A DNA stretch of 27,971 bases, taken from Acrasis kona. Its lineage: Eukaryota > Heterolobosea > Eutetramitea > Acrasida > Acrasidae. The stretch's first letter is position 1. Each line of letters begins with the position of its first letter. This document shows, in pieces, positions 17,422-27,000 of this stretch. The position numbers and the translations under genes are program-made. The stretch covers positions 1 through 27,971 of the forward strand of contig JAOPGA020000101.1 of assembly GCA_026419775.2 (NCBI GenBank). The letters are read 5' to 3'. Under the pieces are notes generated by a model. The model was not told where the DNA came from, made no database searches, and saw only the letters and a list, made by a program, of their open reading frames with translations.

Positions 17422-20139
17422 ATGACGCAAAAATCAAACCTCACAGAGAGGAGAGAGATTTTAAATGAGATCCTTCAGTCTGAGAGGCAGTATTCCTCCT
17501 TTTTAAAGGCCATGAAGGATGTTTATGAAACTCCGTTACAACAAACAATCGCTCAGGGCTTAAAACTAATAACCGAACAGCAACTTGATGACATTTTTTC
17601 ACACCTCGAACCCATCAGAAACATCCACATCAGTTTGTTGGATGAATTAGAAAAGCACGTTATTCAAACTGAAACACTTGGAAAGAAGATTGATACAACA
17701 TTGGGTGCCATATTTTTGAAAAATGCACCAAAATTCCTCTGTTACACAGATTACTGCAATAAATTCGGGCATAAAGCACAACTTCTTCGTGATCTCAAGG
17801 CGAACAACAAAGATTTGGACAAATGGTTATCTCTACAGAAAAAAAGGAATAAGGACGCAGAAAATAACAGTTTGGACTCCTTTTTAATTATGCCAGGTGA
17901 GTGCTGTCTTGTGCTTTAATTAACGAATTTAGTTCAGCGTCTCCCTAGGTATAACTTGCTAATTCAAGAATTGTTAAAGAAGACAACGCAACATCATCGT
18001 GATTTTTCAGACCTAACAAAAGCTTTAGAGGTAATGAAGGAGACAAATGAAATGGTCAACAAGATGATTCTTCTTTATAACAACCGAAAAAAAATGGAAC
18101 ACTATTCGACGCTGATTAGCACCACAGGTTGCCCGAAAGATTTTGATTTACTAGACTCTAGCGATAGGAAGTTTTTATCCGAGGAGCCGAACGTCAAGAT
18201 TGGATCAATCCTATCAGATCAAGTAACCATCACGATAATGTGCATCTTTACGGACTGCGTGGTGTTCCTCAAAAGCATTCCAGTCGAGAATGCGTCCCCA
18301 ACAGCGAGGGCAGGTACAAACAAGAAGAATAAAATCAAGGGATTAATCACCATTGCGCTCGACCTGAACTTTGGACAACAACAAGAAGAACAAGAAGAAA
18401 AGGACGTAGAGCCCATCAAGTATGAAACAGTATATCACACGCACATTCTATTCAACGGCCCTCAGATGCCTTGGATGAAGGAAACAGAGAGCAACGAATC
18501 AGACTTTTCCTTTGACGTGGTCACTGTAAAAAACATTTTCACATTTTATGCGCCCAACCTAGACAAGAAGGCAGAATGGATCAAAACGTTCGTCGACTCT
18601 CTAGAGCGCTTCACCAAAGCACATCCCTCAACTAAAAAAGAAAGACCAAACATTCACGCCAAGTCACATTACGAGAACATGGCACCAAAGCAAGAATTTC
18701 TATCCATAGCCAATCAACCATCATCGCCAATGAAGAGATCAGGGTTGAGCTTTAGAAATGCAACGCCCACATCTCCTGCAGCAGCACTATCGCCAGCATC
18801 ACCAAAAACACCATCGCGATCCCTTCGTGATTTATTGTTCAGCAACCATGCAGACGAGGACGACGACAAGAACGAGGCGAACGTTTCCTCTCCACATTTA
18901 ATTTCGTATCGCTCCCATGCCATCGTCGCCAAATCACATTACCCCAAAAGAAACATGGAATCATGTCCAACGTTCAACAAGATGGATTATACGTTCGATA
19001 CGGACAGCATCAACGACAAGATTATCATATTGGCCATGAGCACTTGCACCGATCCACAATTATCGCCGGACGAACTACATTATCACAAGGGAGATTTGAT
19101 GATCGTGATGCACAAGTGCGATAAACATTATCACTTGGTGAAGAAGGTGGGATTGAATTGTGAGCCAGAGCGCAAGCAAGAACTATTGGCATCGCACATT
19201 CCAGTGGACTATGAATCGCTGAAAAAGATTTACAAATCACAAAAATCAAAAAGAGTCAACGTGGTGGCGCACGAGACCAGAGCTCAAAAGACGCTACGAA
19301 GGATCAATTCGCACTACTTGAACATTTCGCAGAGCGAATTTATGAGTGGCGTGGAGACGCAATACTTGTTTGATTCTTATTTGACGAACAATGGCAATCA
19401 CTCCAGTCCAAGCACGCCCACCAATGCACTCGTCAACGAACAACCGCCATCACCATCGCCACCATTATGCGATGAGATTGAGAGGGATGTGGAAGTATTG
19501 CCCATGCCCATCATTCAAGAGCCCGCGTTTCATCAATTAAAAAAGAAGCGCATATCGCTGAGTAGTATATTTCAAGAGGCACGCATCAAGAGGACCAAAT
19601 CAGCAGAGGCCATGAAGAAATCATCACCGTCGCCCGTTGCACAGGAACATCTTCATGCCTCTCAATCATTTGGTGTGTACGATGGAGAGAGCGAGAAGAA
19701 AATGTTCGATCACATGATCAACGTGATGAGCGACAAGGATCAATACGGGTACGTGCCCAATCGATTCTTTGTTCAAATCACCACGCCATCCACCATCAGC
19801 AAGATTCATCGGCTGTTGGAGTGGAGGAATGAAATGGAGGAGAAGAAGATTCGTAATTTCAAATTACCAAAGAGAAATTCAGTGCAGAGGTTGAACAGTC
19901 TTAACTATCGCGTGTCTGATCCTACGTCCGTTAGTTTGATGAACGATAATTTATTCAGGAGTAATAGTGGCGGTGGTACTAGCGTGGTGGAGAGGATCGA
20001 ATTGATTAATGCTAATGCGATCTCCACGGATAAAGCATTGTCTCCGAGGGCTAGTTCGCTAGTTGCTTCTAGCTTACCAAAGAAGACCACACTTAGAAGG
20101 TTGAGCGATGCACTGAGGAGGAGAAATGTACAAAAATAA
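17422..20139 (+). CDS. RhoGEF (DH-PH) with an SH3-like domain, two exons
   Basis: Guanine-nucleotide exchange factor for Rho/Rac GTPases, about 893 residues, expected at the cell cortex controlling actin. Exons are 17422-17896 and 17933-20139 (intron 36 nt, phase 1). The DH domain spans about 8-213 (RREILNEILQSERQYSSFL). The splice rebuilds its signature as SFLIMP joined to VQRLPRYNLLIQELLK. A PH domain follows at about 236-386, ending NLDKKAEWIKTFVDSL. A Ser/Pro-rich linker leads to an SH3-like module at about 521-586 (ELHYHKGDLMIVM, then SHIPVDYE). The C-terminal third is Ser- and basic-rich with no recognised domain. The ATG at 17422 is the first in frame; a TTTTTAG just upstream (17401) could be a 5' UTR acceptor. 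The stop overlaps AATAAA. Confidence 0.92.
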
Positions 20140-20243
20140 ATCATCTTTATAAACAGTTACATGAGGTGAATGTAATGTTACGCTTCCATGTTGTGGTGCT
20201 CTTCATGCATTAAATCTTGGCATCCTCAGGTGATGGGTAATGT

Positions 20244-21023
20244 TTATTTTGATGTTTTGAATCCAAAACTATTCCAATACCTTCTGAATTTGATTCTATA
20301 TCTGTGTGCCACCGTCGAGTCTTCCCCCTCAATTGTTTCGAATAATTTCATGTAGCTGGAAGGGAATAATTCAGGGCAGTATATAAACACTAGCATGATG
20401 ATGCTTCCAAAGGAGCTGAATAAAATAGTGTCGGTGTGGTTTTTCAGCAGCCTAGTAATGAGCGATCTTTCGTTACTTAATATCTTCTTGTTGTGTACCA
20501 AAGAGCGTGCCACCGTTGCACAAGCCTGTGCAAATAAGTAGATTGAAATTTCGCTCCATCTAGACCTTTTGTCTACTAACATGGTACTGCCGGCTAATGA
20601 TCCAGCAATGAAATAATTCCAACCATCGTCATCTTTTTGTCTTAGATACCTCATCAAGCAGAGAACTGATTTGTACACACCTGTAAAAGAGCACAAAAAT
20701 AGTGCAAACCGAATGGTGTCGGATCCAGTTAAATATTCTTTAAGTAACTGTCCAGGGGTATGAAACTTCTTTGGCACTTGTTCCAAACCTTGATTTTCAC
20801 ATTTAGATGATTCTTCTCTCTTTTTGAACATTCGTCCAAAGGCAATAGAAAATACGATTGAAAGTCCGGAACGAACAATATATCCAATTACAAAGCCTCT
20901 AACAGCACCGGTAATGGCATTTCTTGGGCAGCTGTGTTCATGTTGACATAGTCCAGTCTTGAAAGAGGGTTGTCCGAACAACAAATCAAACATTGACCTC
21001 TTCTTCGAGGGATGTTTCATCAT
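20244..21023 (-). CDS. TMEM135/Tim17-like multi-pass membrane protein
   Basis: A 259-residue hydrophobic protein resembling the TMEM135/PMP24 family of peroxisomal and mitochondrial membrane proteins. Supporting segments are CQHEHSC near the N-terminus, GAVRGFVIGYIVRSG, DTIRFALFLCSFTGVYKSV, YLRQKDDDGWNYFIAGSLAG and ISIYLFAQACATVARSL. These give roughly five or six predicted membrane spans with the glycine-rich packing of the Tim17 superfamily. Animal TMEM135 is longer, so this is the short form seen in many microbes. The start is ATG 21023; upstream codons are open but lack ATG, and an ATG at 21063 makes only a three-codon frame. The stop lies inside AATAAA. It is tail-to-tail with the RhoGEF, 104 bp apart. 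Confidence 0.78.
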   Translation of the reverse strand: MMKHPSKKRSMFDLLFGQPSFKTGLCQHEHSCPRNAITGAVRGFVIGYIVRSGLSIVFSIAFGRMFKKREESSKCENQGLEQVPKKFHTPGQLLKEYLTGSDTIRFALFLCSFTGVYKSVLCLMRYLRQKDDDGWNYFIAGSLAGSTMLVDKRSRWSEISIYLFAQACATVARSLVHNKKILSNERSLITRLLKNHTDTILFSSFGSIIMLVFIYCPELFPSSYMKLFETIEGEDSTVAHRYRIKFRRYWNSFGFKTSK

Positions 21024-21328
21024 GTTTATGGTTTGTGTATAATAAAGTTGATCAACCAAACATAAAACAACTACACAACAAGCAGATTGAATGATTTTAT
21101 TGTCAGCTAATGATGGTCGCCAAACACATTCAATTGGATGAAAAATTGAAATAATGCCACAAAAGTAAAGATATGAATGACTGAATTTATCAACAGAATA
21201 TCAACATCAAGGTTGATGAGCTTGGAATTACGAAACAATTGTTGGTAAAGAGATTTAGTTAATCACAAACGGAAACAAAGGAATGATTCATGCTAGGCAT
21301 TAGAAAGTATAATTTATAAAGCACAAAT

Positions 21329-23572
21329 TCAAGCAGGCATCAAATACACTCGATCCGAGAGAACAAGCTTCACTCCAATCAGTATTCTCAAACAATCCAA
21401 TAACTTGTTCCTTAACGCGTGTGATACAAACAATGCACAATTCTGTCCATAATAAACATCACCTTCAACACCACCATTCAACAACTCTTCAAATCTCATC
21501 AGCAACTCTCCCCTCTCCAAGCACTTCAACACAAAGAATCTGAATTTGATTTGATTCCATTGCAAGAATGATACTCCACAACATGATTCAGAATGATGAT
21601 GCACATGTCGACACGCTAATGAATCAATGCTATTCATCAATTCACAATCGCTCTTGAACCATTCAATCACGTATTCGATGGGATGATAGGCATATCCATC
21701 GCAATGATTCATATCCACGCTCATCACGTCATCTAGTATGGGAATGACATGGTTGATCAGTGCATCATGGGATGGCGATGATTGAAATAACTCAAGTGCA
21801 TGGTGTAATTCGCTCAACAAGCAATGTATGCGTCCTTGTTTCCTACACAGGTGACCACGTGTGATGGATTGCACGAGATGAATGTTGGATAGTGATTGGG
21901 CAATTTGATTGCCGCAATATCTACTTCTTATCAACGATTGCAAAATAGATGATTGGTTCGTAATGAGTTGTTGTTGATTAATGATTGGAGAATGTGCTGC
22001 ACTTTCGAGGGTGGATGGATCATGTTCATCATGATGCACCTTCTCTACTGATGATTGCTCACCTCGATCAATGTGGTCAATCACATCACTGCATGGATTC
22101 TTCTCATTGTCATGATTGTCGCTTGTTGACAAGTGAATTGGAGTGTTCATGGTGATGGCTTGTTCCCTTATGGATTCAATTACATGATGCGTATCAATGA
22201 TGAGATCATCATGGCGTGGTGCACAGGTATCAATTTCATCTTGTGAATCATGGACGATTACTGCATGACTTGTCGACAATGGCCGATCATCATGTATTGT
22301 TGTATGATCGATTATAGTACAATCGATGGCTGGAGAGATTACCATCGATTCTTCATCTTTGTGATGCGGTTGAACGAATGGATCCTCTGGTTGTTGCATC
22401 ACGTCATGATGGGTATTTGGGGCATGTTCCACCATGTTACTTACATGTTGATCGGTCATTGGATGTGATTGATTGTGATTGGATTCTTGTGTGATTGAAT
22501 TGGCATCTAATACGAGACTCTCTTGTTGATTGCCGTGGTGAACGATTTCATTATTGGTTGGTAATGTGTTGGTATGGGCCTGTAATTGTTCTGGCACCAA
22601 TTGGGTTGACTGAGTGATTAAATCATTCAACATCGTTGGAGATTCTATGCTGCTTGCTTCCTTTGCTTGTGACGTTGGTTCGTTGAGCGTGGGAGCGGTA
22701 CGTTTCCTTACGATTCTTTTACTTGCGGTTATTGCTTGTATCATTTCTTCCTCTTGTGTTGGTTGTTGTGTGTCAGATAAATGTTGTATGGAGTCATCTC
22801 GTGGTGATGAATTTACAGCATCACCATTCATAACGTGTGGTTTTCTCACAATGACAGCTCTTGGTCTCGTTACTCTTCTATTATTATCGACTGAATTATT
22901 TGGTTCCTTGAATTCATTATCATTTTCATCAGAATCGACAGGTACTTGGACTGCTGATTGTGAGAAATTAGGCGGCTTTCTTACAATGGTTGTTCTAGGT
23001 CGCTTGACGGTGGTTGAGGGCTCTTGATTGGTATTAACTACATCCATGGGTATAGATTTTAATTCTTCTTGTACAAGTGGGGGTTTGTGTATGATGGTGG
23101 CCCTACCACGAGTCACTATTCTTTTGACGGAAGGTTCGACAGATTCAGAAACTTCTTGATTGGCTGGTAACTCTTGCTTTGTGTCATCGTTCGTTATTAA
23201 ACTCTTCAGTTCTCTTTTACGAACCACTTTTCTATTTGGAATTATCTTGTTTATTAATTCATTTTCGTCTTCGGCTGGGAGAGCGACTTCAGAAGAATCC
23301 TTAAAACCTTGTTCATCCTGTTGATTAGTTTCTACTGATATTTCTAATAAGTCATCGATTGTTTTAGTGTTGGGAGTATCTCTTGATAAACTACCGTCAT
23401 GAGTGTTTGTTAAAATATTACAGTTGTGAATGTCCTTGGTACTGCTACCAACTCTACGCACAAGTTTTCTGGATGCTTTGACCCTATTAATGATGTCATG
23501 CTCGTCGGCACTGACTGTGTTTGAATCATCCTCTAATTTATTTACAACGACTCTCCTGTTTTCGTCATACAT
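21329..23572 (-). CDS. Low-complexity protein with two internal repeat types and an IQ motif
   Basis: I do not recognise the family. The protein is about 747 residues from ATG 23572; a GTG-started extension to 23623 or a tiny upstream exon is possible. Counting from 23623, the first 310 residues carry two interleaved basic repeats. Type A is [ILM]I...I..[SN][RK]K.VR[RK] at about 44-57, 123-136 and 294-307. Type B is V.R.R..I..KP at about 166-181, 206-217 and 249-262. The middle (310-550) is His/Asp/Asn-rich and looks disordered. Near 561-595 there is a good IQ motif, VQSITRGHLCR, preceded by a weaker LQSLIRSRYCG, suggesting calmodulin binding. The last 160 residues are more globular, helical and Cys-rich. 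No intron is needed after the start. It is possibly a cytoskeletal or scaffold protein. Confidence 0.7.
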   Translation of the reverse strand: MYDENRRVVVNKLEDDSNTVSADEHDIINRVKASRKLVRRVGSSTKDIHNCNILTNTHDGSLSRDTPNTKTIDDLLEISVETNQQDEQGFKDSSEVALPAEDENELINKIIPNRKVVRKRELKSLITNDDTKQELPANQEVSESVEPSVKRIVTRGRATIIHKPPLVQEELKSIPMDVVNTNQEPSTTVKRPRTTIVRKPPNFSQSAVQVPVDSDENDNEFKEPNNSVDNNRRVTRPRAVIVRKPHVMNGDAVNSSPRDDSIQHLSDTQQPTQEEEMIQAITASKRIVRKRTAPTLNEPTSQAKEASSIESPTMLNDLITQSTQLVPEQLQAHTNTLPTNNEIVHHGNQQESLVLDANSITQESNHNQSHPMTDQHVSNMVEHAPNTHHDVMQQPEDPFVQPHHKDEESMVISPAIDCTIIDHTTIHDDRPLSTSHAVIVHDSQDEIDTCAPRHDDLIIDTHHVIESIREQAITMNTPIHLSTSDNHDNEKNPCSDVIDHIDRGEQSSVEKVHHDEHDPSTLESAAHSPIINQQQLITNQSSILQSLIRSRYCGNQIAQSLSNIHLVQSITRGHLCRKQGRIHCLLSELHHALELFQSSPSHDALINHVIPILDDVMSVDMNHCDGYAYHPIEYVIEWFKSDCELMNSIDSLACRHVHHHSESCCGVSFLQWNQIKFRFFVLKCLERGELLMRFEELLNGGVEGDVYYGQNCALFVSHALRNKLLDCLRILIGVKLVLSDRVYLMPA

Positions 23573-23717
23573 TCCCTTTCTCTGGTTGTTTGTTTCACTA
23601 ATTTCCAAGAATGTGCCTGTCACCTTGGCATGTCAATCGTCCCCGTACAATCATTTGCTTGTTAAAATTACAGAGGTGTATTCAAGATCTGTCTGGAGCA
23701 ATAAAATTCAATTTATT

Positions 23718-24176
23718 TTACACCGATCCCAATTTTCTTTTGTTGTAGACCAAACTTGTCGCCACACTGGAGGATAGCAGTAATAAAGATCCTATAACCA
23801 AGGAGAGAGAGGTCCTTTCTAATGCAAAATATGCTGTTAGAGCTCCTACAAATCCTGGAAGTCCTTGGCTAACAAGAATTCTTGGGGAAGATGTGACGGC
23901 ACCAAAGACTGCAGCTGATAGAACGCAAAGGTTGAAGAATAACAGAGTACTTGCTGATCCTTCAATAATACCCCATATCAATCCAATGGACAGCATAAAA
24001 TTATAGTAACCTTGGTTGGCAGCCAACTCCTTCGTGCTCACTGCTAACTCTTTCTTCATGCGGAAGATTTTCACTGCTGCCTGCTCCCAAATAAAAGTCT
24101 CAAGATACATGATATATCCGTGCAACAATGACACAGCACCTGAGGCTATAACGGCAACGATCCACGAAACAGACAT
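23718..24176 (-). CDS. DUF1304-family integral membrane protein
   Basis: A 152-residue protein with about four to five hydrophobic segments. It matches the DUF1304 pattern: an N-terminal span followed by LHGYIMYLETFIWE, then LAANQGYYNFMLSIGLIWG, a central span and ILVSQGLPGFVGALTAYF. The biochemical role of this family is not known. It is common in bacteria and fungi; its presence in a protist may be old or acquired, and one window cannot decide. An extra C-terminal hydrophobic segment (LSLVIGSLLLLSSS) extends beyond the usual end. The stop TAA is followed immediately by AATAAA. It starts 89 bp from the divergent DTD gene. Confidence 0.85.
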   Translation of the reverse strand: MSVSWIVAVIASGAVSLLHGYIMYLETFIWEQAAVKIFRMKKELAVSTKELAANQGYYNFMLSIGLIWGIIEGSASTLLFFNLCVLSAAVFGAVTSSPRILVSQGLPGFVGALTAYFALERTSLSLVIGSLLLLSSSVATSLVYNKRKLGSV

Positions 24177-24265
24177 CGATAGTTGGTAAGATTAAATTTA
24201 CAACTCCGATTCAAAACTCCAAAACCTCCTATTGTAACTAATGTTTTTTTTAGATTTTAGAAAGA

Positions 24266-24918
24266 ATGGTGGGTGAACTTTCGATTGTTTGTTCTGATAA
24301 AGGTAGAGGGCGATCATTCAGAGGGTATTGCAAGCATCCGTAACAGTGGACGGTAACCTTGTATCAGGAATTCAAAAGGGTGCCATGGTATTGATAGGCA
24401 TCACCGATGTATGCTAAGTTTGAATAAATTACTTAAATTTAAGGGCGACACAAAAGAAGACATGGAATATATTTGCAGAAAGATCTTAACAACAAGGATG
24501 TGGGATAATGTTGATGGCTCTAAGAGGTGGTGTCGGTCTTTGAAAGAGATGGATTACGAAGTCTTGTTAGTTTCGCAGTTTACTTTGTATTCGAAATTCA
24601 AGGTTGGTGAACAGTTGCAAACACATATTTACCCTGCAGGGGACGAAGTTGGACTTCCACAACGCAATGACACCGGAAAAAGCAAAAGAATTTTTTAACA
24701 ACTTTGCCGACTATATGCGGTCAGAATACAAACAGGACAAAGTCTTCCGTAAGTGCAACACGCAAGTGCTATTTTATTAACAATAAAGTTGGTGCCTTTG
24801 GGGAATACATGAACGTCAATCTTACAAACGACGGTAAATTATGTACAAAACTATGTTTTCTTAACTCAAAATAGGTCCGGTAACAATCATCGCAGATTCG
24901 AAGTTGAGGGATTTGTAG
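24266..24918 (+). CDS. D-aminoacyl-tRNA deacylase (DTD), six exons; first exon is only the start codon
   Basis: Hydrolyses D-amino acids, and glycine mischarged on tRNA(Ala), from tRNA in the cytosol. Exons are 24266-24268 (ATG only), 24307-24408, 24444-24602, 24640-24748, 24789-24833 and 24875-24918. The introns are 38, 35, 37, 40 and 41 nt. The spliced 153-residue protein matches the family throughout: MRAIIQRVLQASVTVDG, then GAMVLIGIT, VSQFTLYSKF, LDFHNAMTPEKA and NDGPVT. VSQFTLY is the active-site strand and NDGPVT holds the Gly-cisPro chiral selector. The size is typical (about 150). It is by far the most intron-dense gene here, and unspliced reading looks like noise. TAG at 24916-24918 is followed by AATAAA about 30 nt later. 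Each splice is supported by restored homology. Confidence 0.94.
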
Positions 24919-26002
24919 GTTGCGGAACAATGTAAACTGCCAAAGTGAATAAATAGTAATTGTCATTTCAATTTGTGTATAGGTAGAGAGAACTTCTCTG
25001 TTGAATAACAAAGTTGATTTCAACAGACAGCCTGTGACTTCAAAAGTTGTTCTTTTTCTTGTACGAAACGGCAAAATTAGAGCTGTGTATAGGTCGGATT
25101 AGATCGGATACAGATATTGCATACCGAGTTTTACCAGAAAGAATGGATATAAAAGGGCAATTTGAGTATTTTGGTCAACTCCCTAATTGATTGGAATTGA
25201 TTTAATCATGTGTATTGTAATAAATTTGAAATTTAAACAATCGAATCATTAAAAGAAATGGAAACCAGCAGGTAGGTACAGCTTCAATACTTGGTAGTGT
25301 AGTGAGAACGAACAGGAAAAAAAGATGTTTTTTTTCCTGCTCGTTAGAGCGGTCACTACCAAGTATTGAAGCTGTACCTACCTGCTGGTTGGAATGAAAG
25401 TGATGCTTGGGTGTACCAAAAGATTTTATTTTATCCAACCGACTGTTGATCTTGTTATTAAAGGGATCTGTGACCATTGTTTCCGTAAAATGATAGAATC
25501 TGATTTAATCCAAAACTAATTTGCTAAAAGTTGTTGTCAAAAGGCTGATTTGGTGCGATATAAAGTGATTGATGATTTGATAATTTTGATGTCATCCGTG
25601 GTTGGAGTTGACGGTCCAATGTAACGTTAATGCTATTCACAATTGGTTCTAATGTTGGCATCATGAATATCTCAATCACAGTAGAAATCAGGAAGCTGGG
25701 TTGCTAAAGGTGCAATAATGGTAGGTCAATACATCTCTTAATAATGCGACTCCATACTCCGCCCTTATTATTCGCTGCAGCATGTGCTTGTCATAAGATC
25801 CAACCATCTATGCAAAGCATTTATTGGTTGATTGTAATTGTTAAGAGAATGCATTGAAGGAGGAATTCAACAAATGTCACAACGATTCAAAAGACTTTTC
25901 GGAAGATCAAAGCCAACAATCTCTATACTAGATATAAAAAATATTTCATAATTAGCACCGTGAATACTTCGTCACGTGATAATTGCTTTGATCAAAACAA
26001 TT
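24919..26002. other. Longest gene-poor stretch; no convincing gene
   Basis: About 1.1 kb of AT-rich sequence with no recognisable protein domain, tRNA or snRNA. It contains the foldback at 25263-25390. A 91-codon minus-strand frame from ATG 25477 runs through the foldback and looks accidental, although its first 32 codons end at a CAG|GTAGGT donor-like site. The right part leads into the 3' end of the dioxygenase-like gene. Confidence 0.5.
25263..25390. repeat. Foldback element: 37-nt perfect inverted repeat with an extended imperfect inner stem
   Basis: The left arm 25263-25299 is the exact reverse complement of the right arm 25354-25390. Inside, after a short asymmetric interruption (about 25300-25306 against 25346-25353), a second stem pairs AACGAACAGGAAAAAAA-like with TTTTTTTTCCTGCTCGTT, one mismatch, closing on a loop of about 4 nt near 25324-25327. 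An RNA from either strand would form a hairpin of more than 50 bp. It could be a MITE-like or foldback transposon footprint, a recent inverted duplication, or a small-RNA precursor. No clear target-site duplication was found. Confidence 0.85.
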
Positions 26003-26913
26003 TCAATTTTTATTAAAATGTTTGATTTCCTCCTTAATTTTAGGAACTGCGCTGCCAACTGTAGTTGTGTCTACTCCTACATCATTAATGTCATCAATTA
26101 ACTCTTGGTGGAAAAAGTGTATTACAGAGTAATGGCATTCTCCAGACCAAGTTTCCAATTTGTGCCAAAGGGGATTTGACCTAAAAACAATTAAATCTCC
26201 ACACTCATACTTGAAAGATGCTCTTAATTGTGGTATGCCGAGACGTCCTCCTATGAATTCACCAACGCAATTTAGAAAAGTCCACCCATCAACGATGTCA
26301 CGTTGTCCCGATGTAAAAGTGTTTGTTGGTTAATATTGAAGGCTCTTCCGGAAAATACATTTTCTTCTCCAAAATATAAATGATTTGGTTGATGTTCTGT
26401 AATCTTCTTTACTCTTCTCAAACAGATATCATAAATTTCTGGATCNAATGCTTTCAAAAAAGCGGACACCTTTAATGTTGTCTCCTGCATTGCCTTTAAA
26501 AATGCAGTTACATCACCATTGCTTCTGCACTCTAATGTTTCTTTTAAGAAATGAGGCTTTGCACCTGGAGCCCGTACTCTCTCATACCAGTAAGCATGAT
26601 GGTATGAACCAANTGTACCATGTTTTTGAGATTTCAACTTCGTGGGCTTCTTTTTCGTTTCATGTCTGGTTCCTTGGCATTTAAACGGCGCGACTGCATT
26701 AGACATTGTACCAATAATTTCTCGCATAAAAGTACACTCACTTTCAGTGAAGAAGTTGTTGATTCTTACAACTATTGGCGTTCCTTGGTTATCAACGTGC
26801 ACCGCACTGTCGTCAAAATAGTGTAAAGGGTCTTGATTTAACTTCTTCTCCTTTGCGGTATTTTCCATGGCTTCTTTCAACGAGAAGTCGTCGTGAGTAA
26901 TGTGTGGGAGCAT
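26003..26913 (-). CDS. 2-oxoglutarate/Fe(II) dioxygenase, possibly TET/JBP-like; disrupted by a frameshift
   Basis: Minus-strand reading in two frames. The first (26913-26272) covers an N-terminal helical region, DPEIYDICLRRV and a NINQQTLLHRDN segment with the HxD iron ligands. After a one-base shift at about 26285-26287 (a G run), the next frame (to TGA at 26005-26003) supplies WTFLNCVGEFIGGRLGIP, KYECGDLIVFRSN and LWHKLETW with the distal His. This order fits the 2OG-Fe(II) double-stranded beta-helix and recalls the TET/JBP branch that oxidises 5-methylpyrimidines. The Arg that usually grips 2OG appears as His in GECHYSVIHF. N calls at 26446 and 26613 lie in the same gene, so the shift may be a base-calling error rather than decay. 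The frame stays open to 27000 without an ATG, so a 5' exon is probably missing. Confidence 0.6.
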
Positions 26914-27000
26914 TTGATACTGATTTCGGTACTTCTCGACGTATCTTTTAAAAGATATTGACCACGAGTTCTCCTGTTCTTGCGTTTCTTTTTCTTCTGC

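Noticed and set aside
22614-23027. 137-codon plus-strand frame antisense to the repeat-bearing gene
   Set aside because: A hydrophobic antisense shadow of a polar protein; the minus-strand frame with ordered repeats is the credible gene.
23573-23623. GTG-started N-terminal extension of the repeat-bearing protein
   Set aside because: A GTG start is unlikely in a eukaryote. A 26-nt intron from an upstream ATG would be shorter than any other here, so the ATG at 23572 was preferred.
24769-25074. 101-codon minus-strand frame over the DTD 3' end
   Set aside because: It overlaps DTD exons 5-6 that are supported by homology (FGEYMNV, NDGPVT).
25202-25477. 91-codon minus-strand frame through the foldback
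   Set aside because: Its C-terminal two thirds are the inverted repeat and its poly-A/T loop; no similarity or stable codon pattern supports translation.
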